Assembly (NCBI GenBank): GCA_031259605.1
Contig: JAIRLE010000197.1
Span: 1-11,708 of the forward strand
Source: Zoogloeaceae bacterium
GTDB taxonomy: Bacteria; Pseudomonadota; Gammaproteobacteria; Burkholderiales; Rhodocyclaceae
Reading direction: 5' to 3'
DNA: 11,708 nt
The position numbers and the translations under genes are program-made. Each line of letters begins with the position of its first letter. The first letter of the stretch is position 1. Positions 5,003 to 11,708 of the stretch are shown here, one piece after another. Below the pieces are notes generated by a model, which saw only the letters and a program-made list of their open reading frames with translations, ran no database searches and was not told the DNA's origin.

Positions 5003-6083
5003 CTTCGCGCGGGGCGGCGAGCGCCTCGTCCTCGACAGCGTTTTTTTCGGCAGGGAAGACCTCTCCGCGCTGGGGAAAGTCCTGCCGGCGGAAACCCTCG
5101 CGAGCGTGCGGGATTTTTTGCGGGAATGGTTTTCGGACGCCCCTTCCATGCGCTTGCAAACGTCCGGCTCCACCGGCGCGCCCAAGGAATTTTTCGCCAG
5201 CAAGGCGCGCATGCGGCAAAGCGCCCGCCTGACCTGCGGTGCCCTTGGCCTGCAAGCGGGCGATAGCGCGCTCGTCTGTCTGCCGCTCGATTTCATCGCT
5301 GGCAAGATGATGCTGGTGCGCGCCCTCGTGGCGAGGCTCGATCTGCGCGTCATCCCCCCGAGCGGCCATCCGCTCGCCGATGTGGATCGCCCCTTCGATT
5401 TTTCCGCCATGACGCCGATGCAGGTTGGCAACAGCCTGCGATCCCCGTCGGAAAGCGCGCGTCTGGCGCGCATCGGAACCCTGCTGATCGGCGGTGCCGC
5501 CATCCCCGCCGCCATGGAAGCGGCGCTGAAGCGCTTGCCCGGCGCGATCCACGCCACCTACGGCATGACCGAAACCCTTTCCCACATCGCGCTGCGCCGC
5601 ATCGGCGCTTCCCGCTACATTCCTTTCCCTTCCGTCACCCTCACGCTCGGCGACGACGGCGCCTTGCTCATCGACGCGCCGCTGGTCTGCGCGGAGCGTC
5701 TCGTCACGCGGGATGTGGCGCGGCTGCACACCGACGGATCGTTCGAGATATTGGGCCGCCTCGATAACGTCATCAACACGGGCGGCGTCAAGGTGCACAT
5801 CGAAGAAATGGAAAACCGGCTGTCGGCGCTCATCGCGGTGCCGTTCGCCGTCACCGCGATTCCGCATGAAATCTACGGCGAAGCGATCGTCCTGCTCGTG
5901 CAGGGCCGGTGCGAGGCCGAAGCGCTGGAAAAGATGCGCGCGATCCTGCCCGCCGCCATGATGCCGAAAGCCGTCTTCAGCACGGACGCCCTTCCCATGA
6001 CGCCCACTGGCAAGATCTGCCGGGCCGAATGCCGCAAAATGGCCGAATCGTTATCGCGCGCCGCAATGGAAAAGTCTCTTTGA
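4995..6083 (+). CDS. menE: o-Succinylbenzoate-CoA ligase (MenE)
   Basis: This member of the ANL adenylate-forming family activates o-succinylbenzoate with ATP and CoA, the step after MenC. The ATG at 4995 overlaps the menC stop (ATGCCTGA) and has GAGG at 4984-4987, so translation is probably coupled. At 362 aa it is shorter than enterobacterial MenE (about 450), because the N-terminal part is reduced. Signature motifs are complete: the phosphate loop TSGSTGAPK (56-64), YGMTETLS (189-196), GRLDNVINTGGVKV with D257 binding the ribose, and MTPTGK with K340 as the catalytic lysine of the C-terminal lid. The other men genes are not in the window. A strong inverted repeat follows 20 bases after the stop. 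Confidence 0.92.
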   Translation: MPDFARGGERLVLDSVFFGREDLSALGKVLPAETLASVRDFLREWFSDAPSMRLQTSGSTGAPKEFFASKARMRQSARLTCGALGLQAGDSALVCLPLDFIAGKMMLVRALVARLDLRVIPPSGHPLADVDRPFDFSAMTPMQVGNSLRSPSESARLARIGTLLIGGAAIPAAMEAALKRLPGAIHATYGMTETLSHIALRRIGASRYIPFPSVTLTLGDDGALLIDAPLVCAERLVTRDVARLHTDGSFEILGRLDNVINTGGVKVHIEEMENRLSALIAVPFAVTAIPHEIYGEAIVLLVQGRCEAEALEKMRAILPAAMMPKAVFSTDALPMTPTGKICRAECRKMAESLSRAAMEKSL

Positions 6084-6102
6084 GAAACTCCGCCGTCACT
6101 GA

Positions 6103-6148
6103 GCAAGAAATCAGCGGCAACCCTTCAGGGCTGCCGCTGATTTCTTGC
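6103..6148. terminator. Long perfect inverted repeat, probable two-way terminator
   Basis: A 17-base arm (6103-6119) and its exact reverse complement (6132-6148) enclose a 12-base spacer that itself can pair CCCT with AGGG. The GC-rich core CAGCGGCA/TGCCGCTG is flanked by AAGAAAT on the left and ATTTCTT on the right, so each strand has a modest T-rich tail. It begins 19 bases after the menE stop, as expected of the end of the menCE transcript. Confidence 0.75.
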
Positions 6149-6350
6149 TGCGCTTTCGTAAAACGCATCTTCCTTACCTCTTCTCGCATGATCGTCCGTT
6201 GCATCACAAACCTTCTTCGGGAGACCATGACGACCGGCAACTATCGCGCTACAAAGGCGGACAGATAGAAAATTCGCGACACGCTTTAGGACGCGCCTGA
6301 CGACATTTGCTGTATATTGTGATATCAACGCATAACAAAATCCGATCCGA

Positions 6351-6389
6351 AAACCCCGTCCGCAAGAAAGGCGCGAAGGTCGAAACTCC
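6351..6389 (+). repeat. Intergenic motif, copy 1 (chemoreceptor leader)
   Basis: It matches 11647-11685 at 34 of 39 positions, all five differences being transitions. The 17-base core AAGAAAGGCGCGAAGGT (6364-6380) is identical. CTCC at the end can pair with GGAG at 6402-6405. I do not recognise a known riboswitch class. Confidence 0.6.
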
Positions 6390-6447
6390 AGACTGAAGGC
6401 CGGAGCAATGGGGAAGGGATAAAAACCCCTTGCCAATGGCGTTGGAC

Positions 6448-6480
6448 CGACAGCAGGGCTGTCGCTGGTTTCCTGTTTTT
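6448..6480 (+). terminator. Possible intrinsic terminator or attenuator in the leader
   Basis: A perfect 7-base stem, CGACAGC (6448-6454) with GCTGTCG (6458-6464), has a 3-base loop and is followed by a T-rich run ending in GTTTTT (6475-6480). It sits about 70 bases before the chemoreceptor start. The T run begins a few bases late, so its strength is uncertain. Confidence 0.45.
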
Positions 6481-6551
6481 CTGGCACGTCCGCGTGCGGG
6501 AGCGGACGTATCGAGACTGAGCGCGTCGCAGCCGTTTTACCGGAGATTGTC

Positions 6552-8585
6552 ATGATGTTATCCACCATCCGCCGTATGCCGTTGACGCGGCAAACCCTGA
6601 TTGGCGTCATTTCGGTCTGCGTCGTCGCGGCATTGATGTTGTTTGCCATCCTGTCCGTACGTACGCGCGGCATTGCGCATGCCGAAAGCCAGAATACGTT
6701 GAAGACGCAGACCGATCTGATTGCCCGCACCCTCGAATATGCCGAGGAGAGCATGAAGCGGGACGCGCTGATGGCGGTGGAACAGTTCGAGCGTGAACTG
6801 CCGCCAGCGCGGCTGACCGGCAATACGGCGTCCATCGCGGGCGCAGCGCGGCCCGAACTGATGTTTGGCGACATCCGCGGCATCGGCAACCAGGCTTTCC
6901 TCTTGAATTACAAGGCGCGCAATCCTTCACACGACGTCGCTTTCCTGTTGCGGGACGGCAACGACATCTACCGCGCGACGACCCTGCTCAAGGACGCCAA
7001 TGGGCGCTACCGCGACGGCGAGCGAGTGACCGACGACTATACCCGGACATTGCTGGAAGGCAAGGTGTACACAGGCACCATCCAGCGTTCCGGGAAAATG
7101 TACGCCTTGGCGGCCAAGCCCATGAAGGACGCGCAAGGGACGATGATCGGCGCGATCACGACGCGCATCCCCATCGAGGACAATGTCGGCACATTGAAAG
7201 AGCGCCTGGGTTCCATCGTCATCGGCAAGACGGGCTATCCTTTCATCATCGGCGAAGCCGTGGGGGATTCCAGGGAAGCCCGTTTCATCATGCACCCGGA
7301 ATTCCAGGACAGGAATATCAGCGATGTGGATGAAAAATTCCGGGCGGTGTTGACGACCATTCTCGAACAGAAGAACGGTTTTTTGTCCTATGCCTGGCAG
7401 GAGGCGGACGGGCGTTCCCGGCAAAAGATCGCGGTGTTCGACCGCATTCCCGCGCTGCACTGGATTGTCGTGGCCGCCGCCCCGGAAGACGAATTCACTG
7501 CGTCCTACGACGGCATCCGCAACCTGGTGTTGGCGGGACTGGCGATTACCGTGATCTTGCTGGTGATATGCCTTTCCTGGCTCATCCGCTGGCAATTGCG
7601 ACCGATCGGTCGTGTCGCGCGAGAACTGGCATACATGGGAAAAGGCGATTTGACGCACACGGTGGAAACCAACCTGGATTCACGCAACGAAATCGACGGA
7701 CTGACCCTGCGCATCAACGAAACCCGCGACGCCATGAAGAATCTGGTTGGCACCATTCGAGGATCGGCGGAAAAAGTGGCGAGGTTCGCTTCCGATGCCT
7801 TTGAATCCCTGCGCCAGCTTTCCGGCAGCATAACCGGGCTGGCGTCTTCCTCGACGCAGATGAACAGCAGCATCGAGGAACTCTCGGCCTCGATCAACCA
7901 TATCGCCGGATCGGCCAACGCCGCGCATGATCGCGCTTCCGACGCCGTGACCAAGGTCGAGAACGGCAAGCAGGTCGTCGATCGCGTCATTCATTCGATA
8001 CAGAGCATCGAGACCTTGGTGCAGTCGTCGTTATCCGAGGTCGAAACCCTGACGGCGCATTCGCGCCAGATCGAAAGGGTCGTCGCCACCATCGGCGCCA
8101 TTGCCGGCCAGACCAATCTCTTGGCCCTGAACGCCGCCATCGAGGCGGCGCGCGCCGGGGAAGTCGGGCGCGGCTTCGCGGTGGTGGCCGACGAGGTCAG
8201 GAAACTCGCCGAACAGTCCGCGCATTCGGCCAATGAAATTGGCGACATCCTGAATTGCGTGACGACCGGCGTGACCGCGGTACGCGCCTCCATCAGCGAA
8301 GTGGTAAGCGAAACGCAAAACAGCACGAAATTTTCCAGCGCGGCGGGCGTGGCCCTGGAAGCAATCGAAGGCATCACCCACGACATCGCCGGTGCCGTGA
8401 CCAGCATTGCCGAAGCCACGCGCCAGCAGGTCGCGGCGGCGCAGGTCATCACGCAGCAGATCAACGCCTCGGCGGAAGCCACCGAAGAAACCGAAAACGT
8501 GACGCGGGATGTTTCGAAAAACGCCGCCGATTTGAAGGCGGAAGCGGAAAAATTGACCCGGGAAGTCGGGCATTTCGTGGTTTGA
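6552..8585 (+). CDS. Methyl-accepting chemotaxis protein with double-Cache sensor (677 aa)
   Basis: The start at 6552 (two ATG codons in a row) follows GGAG at 6542-6545. Transmembrane helix 1 spans residues about 16-36 and helix 2 residues 325-345. The roughly 285-residue periplasmic part between them fits the Cache3-Cache2 type of ligand sensor: an N-terminal long helix (SQNTLKTQTDLIARTLEYAEE), then VAFLLRDGNDIYRATT and later GKTGYPFIIG. A HAMP region follows helix 2 (WQLRPIGRVARELAYMGKGDL), then the long signalling coiled coil. The highly conserved hairpin tip, I517 to E537 (IAGQTNLLALNAAIEAARAGE), contacts CheA and CheW. The protein ends GHFVV and has no NWETF-type tail for CheR/CheB tethering. 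The ligand cannot be told from sequence. No other che gene is nearby, so it is an orphan receptor. Confidence 0.95.
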   Translation: MMLSTIRRMPLTRQTLIGVISVCVVAALMLFAILSVRTRGIAHAESQNTLKTQTDLIARTLEYAEESMKRDALMAVEQFERELPPARLTGNTASIAGAARPELMFGDIRGIGNQAFLLNYKARNPSHDVAFLLRDGNDIYRATTLLKDANGRYRDGERVTDDYTRTLLEGKVYTGTIQRSGKMYALAAKPMKDAQGTMIGAITTRIPIEDNVGTLKERLGSIVIGKTGYPFIIGEAVGDSREARFIMHPEFQDRNISDVDEKFRAVLTTILEQKNGFLSYAWQEADGRSRQKIAVFDRIPALHWIVVAAAPEDEFTASYDGIRNLVLAGLAITVILLVICLSWLIRWQLRPIGRVARELAYMGKGDLTHTVETNLDSRNEIDGLTLRINETRDAMKNLVGTIRGSAEKVARFASDAFESLRQLSGSITGLASSSTQMNSSIEELSASINHIAGSANAAHDRASDAVTKVENGKQVVDRVIHSIQSIETLVQSSLSEVETLTAHSRQIERVVATIGAIAGQTNLLALNAAIEAARAGEVGRGFAVVADEVRKLAEQSAHSANEIGDILNCVTTGVTAVRASISEVVSETQNSTKFSSAAGVALEAIEGITHDIAGAVTSIAEATRQQVAAAQVITQQINASAEATEETENVTRDVSKNAADLKAEAEKLTREVGHFVV

Positions 8586-8624
8586 GTTGCAGGCATTGGC
8601 GCGCCTTCGGCTGGAAGAATTCCG

Positions 8625-8646
8625 AAATGACCGTCATTTTTGCTTT
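8625..8646. terminator. Weak hairpin between convergent genes
   Basis: AAATGA (8625-8630) and TCATTT (8634-8639) pair around CCG, followed by a T-rich stretch to 8646. It lies between the chemoreceptor stop and the end of the convergent gene, whose own stop codon forms part of the right arm. The stem is short and AT-rich, so termination is a tentative call. Confidence 0.35.
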
Positions 8647-9221
8647 TCAGGGGGATGACGGCTGGCTTGTCCGGATTTTTCCGGCGCGTTATCGGGGGGC
8701 GTGGTTCCTGCGTCGGCGTTTTCCGCCAGCGCTTCGTTGATGATTTTCGCCGCTTCTTCTTCATGCCGCCAGTGGCGTATCGTCTCCCGCAAGGCGTTGC
8801 GCAGGGTTTCGCGTTCTTTCGGGGTCAGGCTTTGCCAGTATGCTTCATGCGCTTTCCCGCGCGCCTTGCGCCATTGCGCCTGTTCTTCTTTCCGGAGCGA
8901 GCCTTCCCCGCGCAGGTTTTCCCGGAGTTCCTGGCGTTCACGGTAAGTTTGGCGCAACTGCCGACGGCGTTCCGGCGTCATGCGTTCCCAGTTGGCGCGC
9001 ATTTGTTGGCGCAGCGCGTCGCGCTCTTCGTGGGAAAGTTGCTGCCACAGGTGTTTCAGGCGGTGTTTTTCTTCCGAATGTTTCGCCACGCGCCGCCTGT
9101 CTGGCGCCTGCGTGTCCCGTTCCCCGGAGGCGTCCGGATGACACGCCTCTCCGTCCGCCAGCGCCACGAAGGGCAGAATGGACAACAGCAAAAGCGACAA
9201 CAGGGAGGACGCGCGGGACAT
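8634..9221 (-). CDS. Secreted charged DUF3106/Spy-like protein (195 aa)
   Basis: The gene runs leftward and converges on the chemoreceptor gene. ATG at 9221 (reverse strand) starts a clear signal peptide, MSRASSLLSLLLLSILPFVALADGEA, with cleavage expected after ALA. A GTG two codons upstream (9227) is an alternative start. The mature protein is very rich in Arg, Glu and Gln. It holds two or more related helical blocks of the form W..L(S/T)..ER..LR: LWQQLSHEERDALRQQMRANW, ERMTPERRRQLRQTYRERQEL and YWQSLTPKERETLRNALRETI. This is the pattern of DUF3106 proteins and recalls the LTxxQ repeats of the periplasmic chaperones Spy and CpxP. The C-terminal tail (TTPPDNAPEKSGQ onward) is disordered. A periplasmic role, perhaps in envelope stress, is an inference. 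Its promoter region is shared with the divergent ompR-envZ operon. Confidence 0.82.
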   Translation of the reverse strand: MSRASSLLSLLLLSILPFVALADGEACHPDASGERDTQAPDRRRVAKHSEEKHRLKHLWQQLSHEERDALRQQMRANWERMTPERRRQLRQTYRERQELRENLRGEGSLRKEEQAQWRKARGKAHEAYWQSLTPKERETLRNALRETIRHWRHEEEAAKIINEALAENADAGTTPPDNAPEKSGQASRHPPEKQK

Positions 9222-9310
9222 AAACACCCGAAATCCGGAAAAACAGAGAGCGCATATTTTCCCGCATCATTGCCTTCGCAATCATGTGGATTTGTAACGA
9301 TGTCGCCATG

Positions 9311-9326
9311 TTCCCGTTTCCGGGAA
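9311..9326. promoter_or_regulatory. Inverted repeat in the divergent intergenic region
   Basis: TTCCCG (9311-9316) and CGGGAA (9321-9326) form a perfect repeat around TTTC, between the divergent DUF3106-like gene and ompR. It has no T tail, so an operator or mRNA hairpin of the leftward gene is as likely as a terminator. Confidence 0.3.
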
Positions 9327-9400
9327 GTTGTCGCGCGCAGGCTGGTCATTGACGCGCGGCAGTCCGAATTGGACGAAGTTTCCCGCGCATTCCGGCAACG

Positions 9401-9429
9401 ATGACATTCAGTTTCATATGGTCTAAAAT
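9401..9429 (+). promoter_or_regulatory. Sigma-70 type promoter of ompR-envZ
   Basis: ATGACA (9401-9406, five of six bases of TTGACA) and TAAAAT (9424-9429, five of six bases of TATAAT) are separated by the ideal 17 bases. Transcription would start near 9436, leaving a leader of about 36 bases with AGGG (9459-9462) as the ribosome binding site of ompR. Confidence 0.65.
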
Positions 9430-9471
9430 ACATGGCATCGTTATTGTATTGTCTGAACAGGGTGTTCCATC

Positions 9472-10233
9472 ATGAATGTAGAGTACTTGTCCAAACAACG
9501 AACCCGCCGCCTGCTCATTGTCGATGATGACACGCGCGTCCGTGATCTGTTGCAGCGCTATCTGCAAGAGCAGGAATTCGAGGTGCGCGCCGCGCCGGAC
9601 AGCAAGCAGATGGATAAATACCTGCAACGCGAGTATTTCGATCTGCTGATCCTGGATCTGATGCTGCCGAACGAGGATGGACTGAGCATCTGTCGGCGGT
9701 TGCGCGCGCACGGCAACAACATTCCCATCATCATGTTGACCGCCAAGGGCAGCGAAATCGATCGCATTCTGGGCCTGGAAATGGGCGCGGACGATTATCT
9801 GCCCAAGCCGTTCAATCCGCGCGAACTCTACGCGCGCATCCAGGCGGTGCTGCGCCGTCCATCGCGTCAGTCTGGCGGTCTGCCGGAAGAGCCGGGCAAG
9901 ATGGTTTTTGGCGGCATGGAAGTCGATTTTTCCGCGCGCACCCTGACCAAGCCCGATGGCAAGGTCTTCAGCCTGACCACCGGCGAATTTGCCGTGCTTT
10001 CGGCGCTGTTGCGGAATCCGCGTCAGCCGCTTTCCCGCGACCAATTGATGACGCTGACGCGCGGACGCGAACAGGGGCCGTTCGATCGCGCCATCGACGT
10101 GCAAATCTCGCGCCTGCGCAAGCTGGTGGAGCCGAACTCCGCGCAGCCGCGCTATCTGCAAACGGTATGGGGACTGGGTTACATGTTCGTGCCGGACAAC
10201 GCGGAAGTGACGGAAGTGCCGAAAAACGGGTAA
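9472..10233 (+). CDS. ompR: Response regulator OmpR
   Basis: This two-domain transcription factor is phosphorylated by the EnvZ-type kinase encoded next. The receiver domain (about 13-127) has the acidic pocket D18-D19, the phosphorylation site D62 (LILDLMLP), the switch Thr in MLTAKG and K112 (LPKPFNPREL). These match OmpR D11, D12, D55 and K105 with a constant offset of 7. Several stretches are nearly those of enterobacterial OmpR, such as EDGLSICRRLR and KPFNPREL. The winged-helix DNA-binding domain (about 145-245) contains TGEFAVLSALL, SRDQLM and the recognition helix region RAIDVQISRLRKLVE, ending in TVWGLGYMFVP. Length is 253 aa against 239 in E. coli, with an extra N-terminal tail. In other bacteria it controls porins and envelope genes; the targets here are not known. 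Confidence 0.94.
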   Translation: MNVEYLSKQRTRRLLIVDDDTRVRDLLQRYLQEQEFEVRAAPDSKQMDKYLQREYFDLLILDLMLPNEDGLSICRRLRAHGNNIPIIMLTAKGSEIDRILGLEMGADDYLPKPFNPRELYARIQAVLRRPSRQSGGLPEEPGKMVFGGMEVDFSARTLTKPDGKVFSLTTGEFAVLSALLRNPRQPLSRDQLMTLTRGREQGPFDRAIDVQISRLRKLVEPNSAQPRYLQTVWGLGYMFVPDNAEVTEVPKNG

Positions 10234-10265
10234 AGTCCGCTGAAAACACGCCCCGGACTTCCCCA

Positions 10266-11612
10266 ATGCTTTTGCCTCGTTCCCTGTTTGCCCGCACTTT
10301 CATCTGGGCGGCCTTCCTGGCATTGCTCACCAACGCCGCATGGATGGCGATTTTTCGTCTGGCCGACGCCGATCCGCGCGCTCGCGCGCTGGCGCAGTTT
10401 TCGGTAAGCGTCGTCAATCTGGCGCGTCTGGCATTGCTGACTGCCGCGCCGGAACTGCGAACCGCGTTTTTGCAGGAGCTTTCCGATGACGAGGGCATTC
10501 GTCTTTTGCCGCGCGACGCTGCCGATCGGGTCGCGCCGCTGCCCAATAACCGCTTCATTCGCGCCGTCGAAGCCAATATTCGTCAAATCCTGAATGAGCG
10601 CGCCGTTTTTGCGCTTGAAGTCAATGGCGAACCTGGTGTATGGATCAGTTTTTCCATGGACGCGAGCGAGCCGGACGATTTCTGGCTCATTTTGCCGGTG
10701 AGCCGCGTGGAGCGGCATATGCCCTGGTTGTGGCTGGATTGGGGCATCGTGGTCGCGTTTTCTTCGCTGGGCATGGCCTGGGTGATGGCTTCGCGCGTTA
10801 GCCGACAATTGTTGCGCATGGCGACGGCTGCCCGGCAGGTTGGGCTGGGGCAAACGCCGCAGCCGTTGCCGGAAGACGGCGTGGAGGAGTTACAGCGTCT
10901 GGCGCAGGCGTTCAATCGCATGTCCCGTGATTTGAAGCATCATGAAGAGGAAAAGGCGGAGATACTGGCAGGCATTTCCCATGACCTCAGAACGCCGCTT
11001 TCGCGTATTCGCCTGGAAGCTGAACTCAGCCTGAAAGGCGCGGCGCGAACGGGCATGGTGACCGACATTGAGCAAATGGATGCCATTATTGCCCAGTTTC
11101 TCGATTATGCGCGCGGCGAAGATGAGGAAATGACGCCGAAAGGCGACCCGAACGCGCTTCTGGAGGCTGTTGTCCGGCACTTTGCCGCTATCCAGCACCC
11201 GGTGACGCTGCAAGTCGACAGAAGGCTCCCGTTGCTGCCCATGAAACCTTTTGCGCTTAGCAGGGCGCTGAACAATCTGATCGGCAATGCCTGGAAATAC
11301 GGCGCGCCGCCGATCATCCTTTCCGGCGTCGCGCGGGAGGATTGGCTGGAGCTTTCCGTCAGCGATTGCGGCCCCGGCATTCCCGCCAGTGAAGTCGAGC
11401 GCCTGAAACGTCCCTTTACGCGCCTGGAGAACGCGCGCAGCGAAGCCAGCGGTACCGGCTTGGGGTTTGCCATCGTCGAACGAATAGCGATGACGCATGG
11501 CGGCAGCTTTGAACTTGAGCCTGGTCCGGACGGCACGGGATTGCGCGCCACACTGCGCCTGCCGCTTTTCGGCGCGGAATGCCCGGTAAAAGAGCGGACG
11601 CCCCATGAATGA
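10266..11612 (+). CDS. envZ: Sensor histidine kinase EnvZ
   Basis: This inner-membrane kinase pairs with OmpR, whose gene ends 32 bases upstream in the same operon. ATG at 10266 gives 448 aa (E. coli EnvZ has 450) and an N-terminus, PRSLFARTFI, that matches the family; longer frame starts overlap ompR. Membrane helix 1 is about residues 12-30, the periplasmic part 31-152, helix 2 about 154-175, and then HAMP to about 228. The phosphoacceptor is H239 in GISHDLRTPLSRIR (EnvZ H243). The ATP-binding domain has N341 (NNLIGNAWKYG), D367 in DCGPGIP and the lid G396-G400 (GTGLG). All catalytic residues are present. The periplasmic part is poorly conserved, as is normal. The ribosome binding site is weak, so translation may depend on ompR. 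Confidence 0.93.
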   Translation: MLLPRSLFARTFIWAAFLALLTNAAWMAIFRLADADPRARALAQFSVSVVNLARLALLTAAPELRTAFLQELSDDEGIRLLPRDAADRVAPLPNNRFIRAVEANIRQILNERAVFALEVNGEPGVWISFSMDASEPDDFWLILPVSRVERHMPWLWLDWGIVVAFSSLGMAWVMASRVSRQLLRMATAARQVGLGQTPQPLPEDGVEELQRLAQAFNRMSRDLKHHEEEKAEILAGISHDLRTPLSRIRLEAELSLKGAARTGMVTDIEQMDAIIAQFLDYARGEDEEMTPKGDPNALLEAVVRHFAAIQHPVTLQVDRRLPLLPMKPFALSRALNNLIGNAWKYGAPPIILSGVAREDWLELSVSDCGPGIPASEVERLKRPFTRLENARSEASGTGLGFAIVERIAMTHGGSFELEPGPDGTGLRATLRLPLFGAECPVKERTPHE

Positions 11613-11646
11613 TGGAGTTTTTCATCGTAAAACCAACTCCGGTTTG

Positions 11647-11707
11647 AAACCCCGCCCGTAAGAAAGGCGCGAAGGTTGAGACCCCGGCCGCGGTCGGGGT
11701 TTCGACC
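11647..11707 (+). repeat. Intergenic motif, copy 2, with strong hairpin
   Basis: Bases 11647-11685 repeat the motif at 6351-6389 (34 of 39 identical). Here its end forms the left arm of a long hairpin: 11673-11688 pairs with 11692-11707 throughout, counting three G-U pairs. The right arm (GGGGTTTCGACC, 11696-11707) could instead pair with GGTTTGAAACCCC at 11641-11653, giving two competing folds. The copy lies 34 bases after envZ and is cut by the window edge, so its gene context is unknown. Confidence 0.6.
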
Positions 11708-11708
11708 G

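Larger units (their letters stand above)
6149..6551 (+). other. Non-coding leader region of the chemoreceptor gene
   Basis: No credible gene lies here. The region holds an A+T-rich stretch (about 6301-6345) with a possible -10 box TATATT (6313-6318) but no good -35 partner. It also holds the 39-base motif shared with 11647-11685, several GGGG and CCCC blocks that could pair in alternative ways (6354-6357, 6410-6413, 6426-6429), a hairpin followed by T residues (6448-6480), and a hairpin GCACG/CGTGC (6484-6494 region). If transcription starts near 6325, the untranslated leader would be about 225 bases. Confidence 0.5.

Noticed and set aside
4141..5867. Long minus-strand frames opposite menC and menE
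   Set aside because: They are mirror frames of GC-rich coding sequence, without ribosome binding sites or recognisable domains, while the plus-strand enzymes have complete active sites.
6482..6497. Possible sigma-54 promoter (TGGCACG) before the chemoreceptor gene
   Set aside because: The GC of the -12 element is one base out of place and the rest of TTGC is missing; the bases also form a small hairpin.
9236..9330. Promoter for the leftward DUF3106-like gene
   Set aside because: On the reverse strand only poor -35/-10 combinations are visible, so none is claimed.
1..11708. CRISPR array, tRNA or rRNA genes
   Set aside because: No regularly spaced identical repeats and no cloverleaf or rRNA-like sequence were seen; the repeats present are attC sites and the two motifs described.

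Overview
The window looks like chromosomal DNA of a Gram-negative proteobacterium, most likely a betaproteobacterium. The OmpR/EnvZ pair, the Cache-type chemoreceptor and the GC-rich codon use of the right two thirds suggest this, but there is no rRNA or marker gene to fix the genus. The window falls into two parts with visibly different base composition.

Left part (1-3871): the distal stretch of an integron gene-cassette array. The sites separating the cassettes are related to one another (R'' like GCCTAAC, a shared CCCTGAACTC.CACG block, R' like GTTAGGC), as expected of a chromosomal integron that has kept its own attC family. All point the same way, so the integrase gene should lie left of the window. 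The cassettes carry, in order, a 57-aa protein, a 190-aa coiled-coil protein with a DnaJ-like cysteine cluster, a gene-less cassette, a four-helix membrane protein, a fused unit with a small secreted protein and a beta-repeat (bactofilin-like) protein, and a 103-aa membrane protein. Several recombination sites are damaged: two lack the central stem, one boundary has no site, and the last has a mutated crossover triplet. A diverged ~86-base element occurs three times in the cassettes; two of its hairpins keep pairing despite base changes.

Middle (3953-6083): menC and menE overlap by 8 bases and encode two consecutive steps of menaquinone synthesis (o-succinylbenzoate synthase, then o-succinylbenzoyl-CoA ligase). 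A long perfect inverted repeat follows, probably a two-way terminator.

Right part (6149-11708): a ~400-base non-coding leader precedes a 677-aa double-Cache methyl-accepting chemotaxis protein. Then come a convergent gene for a secreted charged DUF3106/Spy-like protein and, divergent from that, an ompR-envZ operon with a recognisable sigma-70 promoter. A 39-base motif in the chemoreceptor leader recurs just after envZ at the window edge, each time next to potential hairpins. It may be a structured RNA or an intergenic repeat of this genome.
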